NCBI GenBank assembly: GCA_020091685.1
Contig: CM034604.1
Span: forward strand, 2,531,820 to 2,595,819
DNA length: 64,000 nucleotides
Direction of reading: 5' to 3'
From: Lutjanus erythropterus
Taxonomy: Eukaryota; Chordata; Actinopteri; Lutjaniformes; Lutjanidae
The notes under the pieces are model-generated. The model saw only the letters and a program-made list of their open reading frames with translations. It made no database searches and was not told the DNA's origin. This document shows positions 24,741 through 35,350 of the stretch, piece by piece (the first letter of the stretch is position 1; every line of letters starts with the position of its first letter). Both the position numbers and the translations under genes were made by a program.

Positions 24741-25217
24741 TTGAGAGTAACTGTAAGGGTGAAAAGTGTTTGGACAGAAAAACACAGCTGAAATCAAAAT
24801 TAAACTCATTTCAAACACAGTTCATGATCCAGTGAAGCAGTTAAGCAACGTTTCAGTTTGCTCTATGCTCAGGCGGGCACATGTGAAGATTCTTCTGAAA
24901 AATACATGATGTTTGATCATTGAGCTGCTGCACCAGTAGAGCGATCCTGCAGGGAGGAAACCCAAGTTTGTTGTACTGTAGCTGCAACTTGATCATCCAT
25001 GTGAAAGAGGACGAATTTTAGAGACCTGATAAGACTAGGAAAGTGCAGAAATAGGGATTTTGCAGTTACAAAACACCAAAAAGTGTCATAAGGTCAATAA
25101 ACTCATTATGGGACACCATGTGGATATGATTATGTTCACCCTCAGTTCTCTGTTTTCTGCATCCAGAGAATATTTTGCAACAAAGTGGTAAAAAAAAAAA
25201 AAAAGAAGACTGTTTAC
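24741..25217. other. Start of intron 1 of the 25-kb gene; no feature seen
   Basis: Lies just downstream (minus strand) of the candidate donor at 25217. No further exon is recognisable. Confidence 0.3.
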
Positions 25218-25505
25218 CTGTTCTCCATCCTCCTCGGGACACGGTTCTACCCTTCCAGCCAGACGCTCAGCAGGAGGAGCAGCCGGGATGCAGCGGAGGT
25301 CACAAAGCCTCTCCACATCTCCCCCGGAGGCGTGCGTCTGCAGGTTAAACAGGACGGCAGGTGTGGAGGTGAACAGGAGCTCCGGATGATCCGGATGATC
25401 CGCTCCGTGCAGCGTGCGCGCTCGGACAGCCAGGTGCGTAAAGAAACGTGTAGACAGAAAGAGTCACACGGCGTCCTGTCGCGACGACACGGTTACCTTT
25501 TTTTT
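25218..25505 (-). other. Candidate first exon of an unidentified gene
   Basis: A GC-rich segment between the TATA motif and a consensus donor (CAG|GTAAAC, intron beginning at 25217). The ATG at 25226-25228 has an excellent context (A at -3, G at +4) and would begin Met-Glu-Asn before the donor, which interrupts the next codon. An upstream ATG at 25316-25318 opens a 23-codon ORF. Transcription would run to lower coordinates, where no second exon could be recognised, so the protein is unknown. The poly-pyrimidine run at 25499-25512 is close to the inferred start. The structure is inferred from signals only. Confidence 0.4.
25247..25318 (-). CDS. Short upstream ORF resembling a signal peptide
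   Basis: Twenty-three codons, ATG to TAG. The product begins MWRGFVTSAASR and continues with a five-leucine core and SVWLEG, which looks like a secretory signal peptide. The stop follows at once. Either this is an upstream ORF, or an alternative donor at 25250 (GTAGAA) joins the signal peptide to a downstream exon. The second idea would make the gene product secreted or membrane-bound. I cannot choose between them from the sequence. Confidence 0.3.
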   Translation of the reverse strand: MWRGFVTSAASRLLLLLSVWLEG

Positions 25506-25530
25506 TCTCTCAGGAAGCCTCTCTGAAGTC

Positions 25531-25540
25531 CACTTATACC
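25531..25540 (-). promoter_or_regulatory. TATA motif in a CpG-rich promoter
   Basis: GGTATAAGTG on the minus strand, inside the only strongly GC- and CpG-rich block of the window (about 25220-25720, with CGCGCGGAGC, CCGCGGATC and GCGCGCTCGG). Transcription would start about 25-30 bp downstream, near 25505. Confidence 0.45.
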
Positions 25541-25663
25541 GGAGCGCCCCCCTCCAGCGCCCCGCGGATCAGTGTGGCGGAGGAGACGCGCGGAGCTCGC
25601 TGTGGTGCTGCTGACTGGAGAGGAGAAGAGCAGGGTGCACGGGGAGAGCTGGGGCGTGTTCCT

Positions 25664-25707
25664 GAAGGAGGAGGAGGAGGTGGCGGAGGAGGAGGAGGGG
25701 GGAGGAA
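25664..25707. repeat. GAG-rich trinucleotide tract
   Basis: Imperfect (GAG)n purine-rich tract at the upstream edge of the CpG-rich block. The ORF through it (glutamate run) is a shadow of the repeat. Confidence 0.8.
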
Positions 25708-25719
25708 GGGCGGATGCGC

Positions 25720-26005
25720 AAAGATGCTCAGCTTACTGTGAGAGCAAAAAGTTTCTCAAAGTACAGACGCAGCCTACAGATTTCATACCATATGTGGTGA
25801 TTTATTGCAGAGTTTAGGGCTGAGCTGCAAATGAGGGGTGTTAAATTTTGATGACAGATTTTTATTATAACTGATAAAAAGTATCTTAAAATCAGCTCCA
25901 AAGCAGGAGTCTAAAGTTTGGTTGCTGACTATTAAACGAGCTTCAGAAAAATTACAGTCAAAATTCAAAAACCTTTAATCTCTCTCTGCTGCCTGTCCTT
26001 CCCTC
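25720..26005. other. No feature recognised
   Basis: AT-rich DNA upstream of the candidate promoter. Confidence 0.3.
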
Positions 26006-26852
26006 TAGAGATGCACCGATGGCACTTTTCTTGGCCGATTCTGGTTTCCGATTTTTCAAAGTGTCTGATCTGTTGATTCCGATTTTGGCCAATTCCAATT
26101 TTCTGTCTTTCTACGAATTATAGTTGACAAACTACACAAACATTTTTGTAACTTTTCTTTAATATAAATTAAATTGGATGTCCATAATAAAACACATTTT
26201 TCTCCAAAGGTGCTCCAGGTTACAGCCAGGCCTTATTATATTATTATATTAAAGATTATGGACCAGAGGGGAGCACAATCTTGTAGGAAACATTATTTCA
26301 CAAGATTTTGTGGAAGCACATGTAAACAAATCACAACTTTGACGTATAGTGCAACAATTTGCTGTAGTAAAGCTTTGCAGTGAGAAAAACAGACGCAGAA
26401 GTTAAATGAGTCTGGATGAGAAAATGTTTGAGGAAACACATCAGGACAGGTTATTTATTCTTCAGCCAGAACAGGAGGTAAGATTCTATCTGCTGCTGGC
26501 TAACATTAGCCTGAAGAGCTAGAAAGTGTGCCATGGTTTGGCGATACCGTCAGCTGCTCAGCTGCTCCGTCTCCTAGTATACTGTCTGTCTTCTCCTTAT
26601 TCTGTTTTTGGAATCTATTGTTAACGCCAACTTTATGCAGGTGTGTGTGTGTGCGGCTATGATTGGTGCTGTTGTGACTGTGATGTTACTCTGTATGTCA
26701 CTGCGTGCATGACATGACCATCATATGGAGCATAAGTGTGAATATGACAGGTGCAGAATCAGATATGTGACGCTAACCAGCCGGTCACCGGTCAGGGCCG
26801 GTCATACTGAAAATCAGCTGGTTGGGGTCTCTGGCTGGTCAATCTATACACC
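26006..26852 (+). mobile_element. hAT-like element R4, copy 1
   Basis: Begins TAGAGATGCACCGATGG and ends in degenerate AATCTATACACC. The interior matches the inverse of 60227-61049: TTGGCC, TTCCGATTTTT, ACAAACATTTTTG, GGATGTCCATAATAAAACA versus its counterpart, AGGTTACAGCCAGGCCTTATTAT, and GTCTGGATGAGAAAATGTTTGAGG. No transposase ORF is intact. Confidence 0.75.
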
Positions 26853-27028
26853 TACTTGCCACCACAAGATGCATCAAACTTGCACTCACTTTGCTGGGAT
26901 TAGAGTGCAACATCAAGTTTGTCAACTGCTGCAACTAACTGGCAAACTAATGTCTGAATGTGAGTGGCTAGTCACATGCTACCTAAACCTGATTGCTTTT
27001 CTGATACAGATCGGGTCCAGTTTTTTAA

Positions 27029-27285
27029 AGGTATACTATGCATGATTTTCCTAAAACATAATATAAAAATAATCCCTGTAAATCATCATTTATGACCCAC
27101 TAGAAGTGGGCAGTAGTTTTGCTGTGGTTGGGGTGCTTCTGGGCTTCAGCCTGTTTAGAAGTGGTGTGTAGTCCCCAGCCAATAACAGGTTGTAAGGTCA
27201 GGACTCTATAAAAACATAGCAACCAGCAGTTACATGACTGTCCTCTGTCCTCTGCTCACTGTTTGTGTGAGCTGCAGAGAGACAT

Positions 27286-27322
<37 letters not shown>

Positions 27323-27728
27323 GGCAGAGCAGACTGAGGACACAGTGACAGGATGAAGGATCGCTTTGGCTGCTTACGGAGGTGTGTTTAGAACATAACT
27401 ACTGTGAAAACAATCAGAAAATAACATTTTATCACTCTGATTCACTGCTCTGCTCCTGCTAATGGTGCTCCCTCACTCCATTCACACCTTACGTCATTCA
27501 GCCACCCACTGCTGCTGCTGTCTCTCTCTCTTTCTAATTTGTTGAGGAAGAGAGGCCAACTTTGAATGAGCAAACAAATTCTGCATTTTCAACCTTTTAA
27601 AAACTGCAGGCAGGCACTCAGACATTTTTTTAAGGAACCCTTCAATTAATTATTGCTAGTGACACGCAACTATCAAAATGACTTATTTCAACCAAAATTA
27701 TAATGATATAATATTGCCTACTACAGCT
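27029..27728. mobile_element. TTAA-flanked non-autonomous element
   Basis: Flanked by TTAA at 27025-27028 and 27729-27732. Inner ends read AGGTATACTATGCATG and, inverted, AGCTGTAGTAGGCAAT. About 700 bp long, it carries a CA microsatellite and no ORF. The TTAA flanks suggest piggyBac-type transposition. Confidence 0.55.
27296..27322. repeat. (CA)n microsatellite
   Basis: About 13 CA units inside the TTAA-flanked element. Confidence 0.9.
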
Positions 27729-27732
27729 TTAA

Positions 27733-28309
27733 AAAGAGCATCTGGACACTTTCTTAAAGAGCTCTGTTGCACCTATTACCATGTCCCACAGTGATGTCAC
27801 AGTGTACCGACACACTCAGGTGTACAACTTTACTAAACTGTGGCCTGCTAACAAGTTAAATAACGGGAAATCAGAATAAACAAGATTTTTCTACTGCCGT
27901 CAAGGCGGCATATTTTTTTTTGGAACCACATGAGGGCAGCGTAACAAACTTCGCACACAACATCTGCATATTATCACATTAAAGTTGATATGGTAAATAT
28001 ATTAATAGTTGTCAGTTTAAACATCTAGCAGATAGAGTGGAATGTTCGCATTCATTAGGATGCCACCTTTGCTCATTCCACATAGTTATTTGATCCACTG
28101 CTAATATAAAAGTACTGATGAAAACAGCTTTATGAAATGGAGCTTGGTAGAGGGCAAAAATTAATATTTGCTAAGTGATACTCAACAGCCCAATACTGTA
28201 TTAATAAACAGTGTAAATTTGCACCCAGGTGAGACTAGTGACAGTTATTCAGCTATTGACACCCAACATCCTAGCCTAGCTATAAAGAGTAACAAGTCTA
28301 TGTAGTGAA
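27733..28309. other. No gene recognised
   Basis: AT-rich DNA. Towards the end, words such as TTTGCACCCAGGTG and CTATTGACACC already resemble the tandem array that follows. Confidence 0.35.
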
Positions 28310-28400
28310 GAGGTGGTGGTGGATGAATGGGTTAAACACAGTTTGAGTCCTAACTCAGGAGACTGGGGTTTGAGTCCTGTGTAAAAAAAAAAAACTACTT
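28310..28400 (+). repeat. Dispersed tRNA-like short repeat, copy 3
   Basis: GGTGGATGAATGGGTTAAACAC, a short stem region, a near-consensus B box GGTTTGAGTCC (28367-28377) and an A-rich tail. Matches the copies at 11146-11215 and 22900-22975. Confidence 0.6.
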
Positions 28401-28427
28401 GATTGGGATTAGGAGAAGATGTGGGTT

Positions 28428-29230
28428 TGTCTCTGCCATGCAGGTGTAAATAAATTATTTGCTATGGACACCTAGGTGCTTGTCTCTGCCATGCTAGGCT
28501 ATATACATCTGGGTTTAAATAGCAGTGTTGGCAAGTGATGTGGGTTCTTGTCTCTGCTATGGTTGGCTGTACACCAGGGTGCTGGCTATTTACGCCCTGC
28601 CTGCAAATAGCGTTGTTAGCTACTGACAACAGGGTGCTTGTGTCTGCCATGCTAATTTACTGACAAATAGCATTTTTGTCTGCTAACATTGAGTAGTTGT
28701 CTCTGCCATTCTAGGCTATATAAAGCTGGGTGGAATTCACTGCATTTGTTCACACCCTGGTTGCAAATAACATTTTTGGCAACTGACACATGGCTATATG
28801 CACCTGGGGATAAAGAGCCACAATGGTAATGTGGCTATTTACACCCCGGGTGCATACAGCATTGTTGTCAACTGAAATTGGATTACTTGTCTCTGCTATG
28901 CCAGGCTATATACACTCAAATGTAAAGACCAGCACTGGCTATTTACACCCTAGGTGCAAATGACACTTTTGGCTACGGACAACTGATTGCTTGTCTCTGC
29001 CATGCTAGGCTATTTACACCCTGGGTACAAATAGCACTGCTGGCACCAGACACCTGGCTTCTTGTATCTGCCATGATAAACTATATAAAACAGGGTGCAA
29101 ATACCCACACTGGCTATTTACACCCAGGTGCAAATAGCATTGTTGGCTACAGACACCTGGTTGCTTGTCTCTGACATGCTAGGCTATATGAATCCAGGAG
29201 TAAATACCATAGTGGCGACTGACTTGTGGA
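28428..29230 (+). repeat. Degenerate tandem array, unit about 60-105 bp
   Basis: About ten units, each starting CTTGTCTCTGCCATGCTAGG (starts near 28479, 28547, 28637, 28697, 28886, 28990, 29061 and 29164; the first is near 28430). Full units of about 104 bp continue CTATATACACC, GCTATTTACACCC, TGCAAATAGCATTGTTGG and GACACCTGGTTG. Some units lack the central part. Copies are diverged, so this is an old minisatellite. No coding frame runs through it. Confidence 0.85.
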
Positions 29231-31085
29231 TGCTAATGGTAGCTGCCATTAATAAATTCTTGTGCAGCCATCTTCCAATATCCATATAATTTTTGTTGAA
29301 AAAAATAATGAAGGAATCATCTAAAAAAAGAAGGACTGAAGGAGATTTAAGATGTGGAAACTGTCAAAGAGTTAATGTGACATCTTTATTATTGTTAGTC
29401 TGCAAACTCCTCACCAAACAGATGTGTGTGAGAGTGTGTATGAGACAGGGAGAGGTTTAGCATTCTGGCTGATACACAGCCTGAGTGTGGAGTGAAATGG
29501 ACTTTATGTCATATCAACAATATTTGAGCTCCCTTTCTGATTGCTTATATCCTCCCAAATAAGCCATCAGTCTGACACAGCACATTTCAGTTTGCTGGTA
29601 AGCAGCTCAATCTGCCTGTGCTGGGGTCCTGCTGCTTCATCCCACAACTCGCCGTACAAAAGCTATTTGAGGAAGGCTGGTGTCTCGCGCGCCCGCTTTG
29701 GGCTGCCAGATGGTCCTGCGTAAGAACTTTGAATTATTCAGCCATCCCACAGCAGATTGAAGCTGTCATGCGTAAGACAACTTGGCTGGCCTCTTCCTGT
29801 GCTGGGGAACACCAGTGGACGGGTGCGCACAGCTACTGCAGGTTATGCAACTCCACATTCAAATTTCACTAATGCACAATTTAGGCCCGGCTCACAATTT
29901 ACCGCAGCGATGGGATGATTTTTTTCTTTTTTTTTTCCTTTTTCAGATCAGACTCAGAGTGTTATGCTTTCACAGAGAGGGATGAGAATCATAAATTATT
30001 CACCTGATCCGGCTTTTATGTGTGAATGCTGAGCTTACAGCGGCACTGGCACATCTAGAAACAATCAGTTAAGCTTTTTAATAGATACACAGTATCTGTT
30101 TGTGCTGTTCTCTAATGCATCACATTAAGTCGGAGTGTGTCAAAGACAATTATGGAAATGACTAAAGTTGGACAAGAACGTGTGAAAAGCCATAAACCAA
30201 AACATTGTCATAAATTTTCTGAAAGACATCATGTGGGTCCTCAGACATTTAATGTGCTACAATTACCATACTGGCCATTAGTGATATTAGAGTGAAGCTT
30301 TACTGATGGCAGGGATCATGATTAGAGCCATAATTTAGCAGGATAACTCCTGTCACTTTAACAGAGCCATTGACACTATGAATACACGCCATTACCAAAT
30401 ACTGCTGTATAATATATCACCACATTAGGGATGATACATGTTCCATATTTCACTTTCCTCTCATGCCTACCTCATCTGCCTCCAACCATAACCAGCCCTC
30501 TCAAGGTTGAGACAATCTGAACCGAGCGACACGGACGTGGTCTCGTCTCGTCCCTATTTTTGTTTGCAGTCAAAGTGTGGGGTGGGGGTGCTAATCCCTT
30601 CAAAACAAGATGAAGAAATCCACTTCACATGGAGGGCGCCGCGTGTATACCTGAGTGTGTGTGGTGTAATCACCCTGAGAGCGACCCATTAATCCAGTTG
30701 GGAGTCGGCGCTTTGATCTCCGGCTGAGTGGCTCTACAGCGGAGCTCTCGAGCTCACCTCCTCCGCTAAGAATCACTCAAAATTAGAAAGGAGACTTCTT
30801 ATGTGAGATGGGTTAATAGCGCGTCTTCAGTCAAGAGGCCTGTCCCGCTTGTACACACGCTGCTTAGACGTGAGGCTCATTTCTGACGAGTGTTCCAATT
30901 TCAGACGAGGACCTCTTCATGAGAGGGGAGCAGGGTAGTTATGTGCTCTACAGAACAACCTGTGCGGAAAAATGTGGATTCCTGACACTGTAATTGCATA
31001 AGGTCTTTACTGCAAGTGTTTGCTAATTGCATCTGACTAACATACGTATATGTGCACATACAGTTTGTGCTGATTTCAGGCAGTC
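29231..31085. other. Repeat-poor tract, possible regulatory DNA
   Basis: No exon or repeat identified. Two similar GC-richer phrases (CTGTGCTGGGGTCC near 29616 and CTGTGCTGGGGAAC near 29798) suggest a small local duplication. Conservation cannot be judged here. Confidence 0.25.
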
Positions 31086-31089
31086 AGTC

Positions 31090-31745
31090 TTAAAGCGGCT
31101 GTATGTAATGTTTTTGTAGAAATTGTAAAAGTGAAGCTACCATGGAAGTTTTGATATCATTACAAAAGAGTGCTGCATGGATGACATATTTTTATTGGCC
31201 AACCCAGAAGTTAGCATCGCTCTGGTTCCTTCCTCAAAAAGAAAATGGAATTTTTCCATTGTATTTTGCATTAATGTAGAAAATAACCAGAAGTAAAAAG
31301 CTAATGTTAGGCTGTAAATGAACTACACCCCCACTATAGTCTGACTCACCAGATGCACACTGCGGGGCATCACGGCGCCTGCATCTACATTTTCAAAGTC
31401 AGCAGTAAACAAAAGAAAGACAACATATACAAGCTGAAAACGGTAAATTAGTGCCTGGAACGCTATTAGTAAAAATGTAAACAAGTCATTTTAATGCCAG
31501 TGCTCGCCTTCCAACGTGCAGATGTTCCACCAAAACAAGTTCTCTCGCAACACTATTTTGCAGCAGCACCATCACCGCATCCTGGGTTTAGCACTGCCCA
31601 AGATGTTTATGATTGGTTTAAAGAAATGCAAACAAGGCAGGACGTTTTTCCCCTATAGTAGAATGTGGATGTGTGGAGCCAGACGTTTCTCCAGAGTGCT
31701 GTGGAGAGAAGTCTGGCTATGCAAGACTACTCCCACTAAGTGACA
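31090..31745. repeat. Probable dispersed repeat
   Basis: Begins TTAAAGCGGCTGTATGTAATG (TTAA start). It contains GTGCTCGCCTTCCAACGTGC, AAACAAGTTCTCTCGC and TGATTGGTTTAAAGAAATGC, and ends TCTGGCTATGCAAGACTAC. This resembles a common teleost non-autonomous element from memory. ORF 31516-31743 lies inside it and is not considered a gene. Confidence 0.45.
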
Positions 31746-32695
31746 GTGTGCTGATGTTTAATGTCATAATGTCATGACAACCACTGTAGTCTCATTTAGC
31801 CACTTGTTGGCAACCCCCTTTTTTAAAACACATAAAACTTCAAAATTCACAAATACAGTGTTTACTGATGTATTTTACATCATAAAACAAAATGTGAAAA
31901 TCTCTTTAGCTTATGTTAACAACTGACCTTAATTTCAGGCATTTAACCAAACACCCATTGACTTCCAGACGAGAAAACACAGCTGGCTTACTTCCAAATC
32001 TCATTGCAAAATGATCAAGCCATACTGTCCACATCTTGCTCGCCACCTGCAAGTCCTTACAGAGAGGCAAAGTCCCTCCCTGTCTAGCGTTGCCCATGGG
32101 TTATTACTTTAAAAAAAATATGAATGGTAGTTAATGGTAAGAGACTGATTTTCTTGATCCTGCCTGAATTGTGCTGCAATAATAATTTTACAAGAAACTC
32201 AGTTTGTTGCAGGTTTAGTTTGTTTTTTGTGAAACTGCTCAGTGCACTCTCACACTATATACATCATCAACACCAACATGGCTGTCCCTTGGAATGTTAT
32301 CGTATGTCGGCGTGATTTATCCAGTGGTAGAAAAAGTACCATTACACTACTAAACTATTACTCAATTACAAGTTAAAGCACTGGTGCTAGAAAAATACTT
32401 AGTATTCTTCTGAAATACTACTCAGTATGAGTTGATTTTTAACTAGTTTAAAGCATTATCATTAGACATTCAATTTAAGGGGTTTCTTTTGTCCAGATAC
32501 AGTCTATATTACTCCCAACTCTTATTCTGTTCTGCTGCTCAGTGGTCACACTCACCTCTCCAAGCTTGTCCACGTTTCTACATAAGCTTTTCATGATTCC
32601 TGTCCAGAGAGTGAGACAAGGTGTCTGCAATCTACACACTCACTGTTAGATGAAAACTAAATCCTACACACTGGTTCTTTAATAATTAACTCAAC
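31746..32695. other. No gene recognised
   Basis: Contains repeat-like fragments: TAATCCTACACACTGG text near 32660-32675 resembles the end of the TTAA MITE at 16.07-16.39 kb. No exon supported. Confidence 0.35.
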
Positions 32696-33416
32696 TGTAA
32701 CAGGTATTTTTTGGACCCAAAAGCAGCACACAATATAACAAGGACAGCTGGTAATGACCTTTATTAATGGCTAAACAGAAAATGATAGTAGCAGTGGCAG
32801 TAGTTACACAGCTCAGTTCTTTGGCAGGTGATGGTACCAAGGGGATCAGGCAGGAGATGTAGTTAAAGAGACAGTGGGTCAAAAACCAGGTGAGTCCAAG
32901 CAGACAGTCCAGAGGGGAGCAGACAGAAGGGCTAAGCACAGTCAGGGATCCAATGGAGAGGTGAGAAGATTCACTCCACTGGAACACACAGGCAGGGAAG
33001 AGGAGAATTCACTCTGTAATGTCATCACAGGGAAACACCAAACAGCCACAGGAACAAGCAGACAGGAACCAGGAACGCTGAGGCAGATCTCATGGTCAGG
33101 GACAGAAGGCTGTGGTGATAAACCAGGATTCAGACAAGGCAGGTGAGTCAGAGACAAGCAGGGCTGACAACAGAGAAACAGTCCAATAAAGAGTGCTGGG
33201 GAGTCTTGCATGGAAATGCTGGAGAACAATCTGTCAAGGAGTGAGTGCACTGGAGAGGCTTATATACTGGGCTGACTGGGGATGAGCTGCAGGTAAGCTG
33301 AGCTGGGCTGATGAGGTGGGAGTGGCTGGCAGGTAGAGTGGAGCAGAGGCAGGGAAGAGTGGAAAATTACTGAGGCAGAGGGACAGGAGGGAAACTGGGC
33401 CTGCAGAACTGTGACA
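32696..33416 (-). mobile_element. Probable solo LTR (721 bp)
   Basis: Read on the minus strand it begins TGTCACAGTTCTGCAGGCCC and ends ACCTGTTACA, so TG...CA termini are present. AATAAA lies at about 32757-32763, and purine/pyrimidine-rich tracts with a TATATAAGCC-like TATA motif near 33261 fit an LTR. It shares the phrase TTGGACCCAAAA near its end with the LTR at 45218-45741. The flanking 5-mers (TCAAC / CAAAC) do not match exactly. No internal retroelement sequence adjoins it. Confidence 0.6.
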
Positions 33417-34885
33417 CAAACAGCATCATGATAAGATAATCCCACAACGGGAAGATTTATGGTGGTATAGCACCAAACTGGACAGCAAAAATATAAAGAC
33501 GCATCAGTAAAAAATATAAAAAACTAAAGTGTGTGTTCACAAGTGTTGGAAAGTATTACTCCATAATTTTATAAAATATCTCCAGAGGGAAATATGTGAA
33601 ACCTCAAGTGATGTCACTTGAGTCAGCATTGGTTGGGTCTAAGGACAACAGGTTGGAAAATGAAACAAATCTGTTGGAGTTAGAAAGAAGGAAAGCAATC
33701 TGAGACCTCTGTAGCTGCTCAACGTCTCTGCTCCAGATTCACAGCTACATCAACCACTACTGTCATAGCACACTACAAATCTCAGACTGAAGCGTCTGCA
33801 GTTGAGTTGCACTGTGGGTAATGTAGGTGAAGGAAGAAATATGCGTGGAATAAAAAGTATATCTCTGATTGATTCCTGACATTTTTCTTAAACTGTCCAT
33901 CATGAGTCTGCTAATATTATATTGCAATGTTAAATCAGCACAGACTTTCTTACAAACAGCAACATTAGTATTCATTTGGAGTCATGTTTCTGTCTGTCTG
34001 CAAATGTAAGTCTAATTCCTTTGTTTTAGCTCTGTTTTTGTCTTCACTGACTCACTTCAGCACTTTATTCACCAGCTAATTGCTAACTTTGTCTGTCTGG
34101 TGCTGTGCAGGGAGCACTTTTCTGCTGAAAACAGCTGCCTGCTGCTGATGAAAATGCTGAGAGAGAAGTTTGCATGCCAAACAATTACATTTATATACTA
34201 ATAATTTTCACCAGCAAATACGTTTCAAAGCAATTGTTGTGCTGCCCGGATTACATTTTTTTTAATCATCATAATGAAGAAATGTTGTTAATTAATGTAT
34301 CTGAAAATGTCGATACTGAATGCATCAGTAAAATGTTCACTCACAGCTTGTTTTGTTTTCCACCAAAATACCTGATCTTGCAATACAGTAGCAGCTTGTC
34401 GTCATGACAGCATTACTAAAGGTGTTAAAGGTCACAGCGCTTAATTAAGATTAGGTAGAGATGATGGTCTTATTTTAATAAAAGTCTGCAGTGATTGAAA
34501 GCATAAGACACAATGTACAAGCTTTACCTCGCCTGAACCAAAGTGCTTTTGTTGCCTAAACCTGATCACAAGTGGGAGTCTGGATGTGAAACCTGGTCCC
34601 ATGCTTCCTCCATCCACCCCAGCTGCATCCTTACACCGGTGCATTACGTAAATGGAGCCATTTCATCATTTGATCCATTGGTATAAAAACTTTATTACTA
34701 GTGCAGCCATAAGGTTCATTCTAAAATGTTTTTAATAAAGTGAGACTGTATCTTTTATCTTCCTGTTGTAAATGAAAACCTGAATTTGTGCATAAAACAT
34801 ACTCTTACATACATCTTAAATGCACTCAGCTTTTCTAGCTTACAATGGCTAATGTAGGCAAATTTTATAATTAGATGTTGCTGTG
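33417..34885. other. No gene recognised
   Basis: AT-rich DNA. A short phrase near 34550, TTGCCTAAACCTGATC, resembles the tail of the tRNA-like repeat at 11.4 kb. Confidence 0.35.
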
Positions 34886-35350
34886 TATCAGGGGTGGTGA
34901 GGGGCCCACAGAGGCCCTCAAACAGTATGCTGGGCAGAGAACGGGCCCTTGTGAGTGATTCAGACTGGCACCTAAGAAATACATGCTGAAAGAAGAACTT
35001 GTGTTATGTTTGGTAAAGTAGTCAATCTCAATCTATAAGCAACATATAAGATTTTGAGCTATATTTAAAAAATTCAATAAAATAAATAATTTCTTATTTT
35101 CTATTCTATTTTTGTCATATACAGTACCAATTCTTGAGACCTGTGACAAATCTTATCCTATCAAAACAATGTTAACACCAATTTATATGTATGAAATGTA
35201 TGTAATTTTTGAAATGTTTTGGTTTGCTTTAATTTTTTTTTAATTTCTCAAATTGCTCTGTGCCAGAAAACGGCCTTGTTCCAGACAGGAATTCACAACT
35301 TCAGTTTAAAAATGTGTTAAAAGCCTTCAAAATCTAAAACTAACAGTGCC
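34886..35350. repeat. Repeat family R5, copy 1
   Basis: The last 120 bp (35232-35350) match 42585-42705: TTGCTCTGTG, CAGAAAAC, CTTGTTCCAGACA, AATTCACAACTTCA, then AAAAATGTGTTAAAAGCC and TTCAAAATCTAAAACTAACA in the same order. The start, CAGGGGTGGTGAGGGGCC near 34890, looks like a hAT-type terminus. Whether it belongs to the same element is unclear. Confidence 0.5.

Noticed and set aside
25185-25817. Plus-strand ORFs through the CpG-rich block
   Set aside because: Rich in lysine, arginine and glutamate because of A, GA and GAG runs. Promoter and donor signals are on the minus strand.
28428-29230. Regularly spaced repeats as a CRISPR array
   Set aside because: Units vary in length and are diverged throughout, there are no identical short repeats with unique spacers, and the genome is eukaryotic.
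32691-33445. Cluster of 60-102-codon ORFs on both strands
   Set aside because: They coincide with the LTR-like element 32696-33416 and have no splice context.
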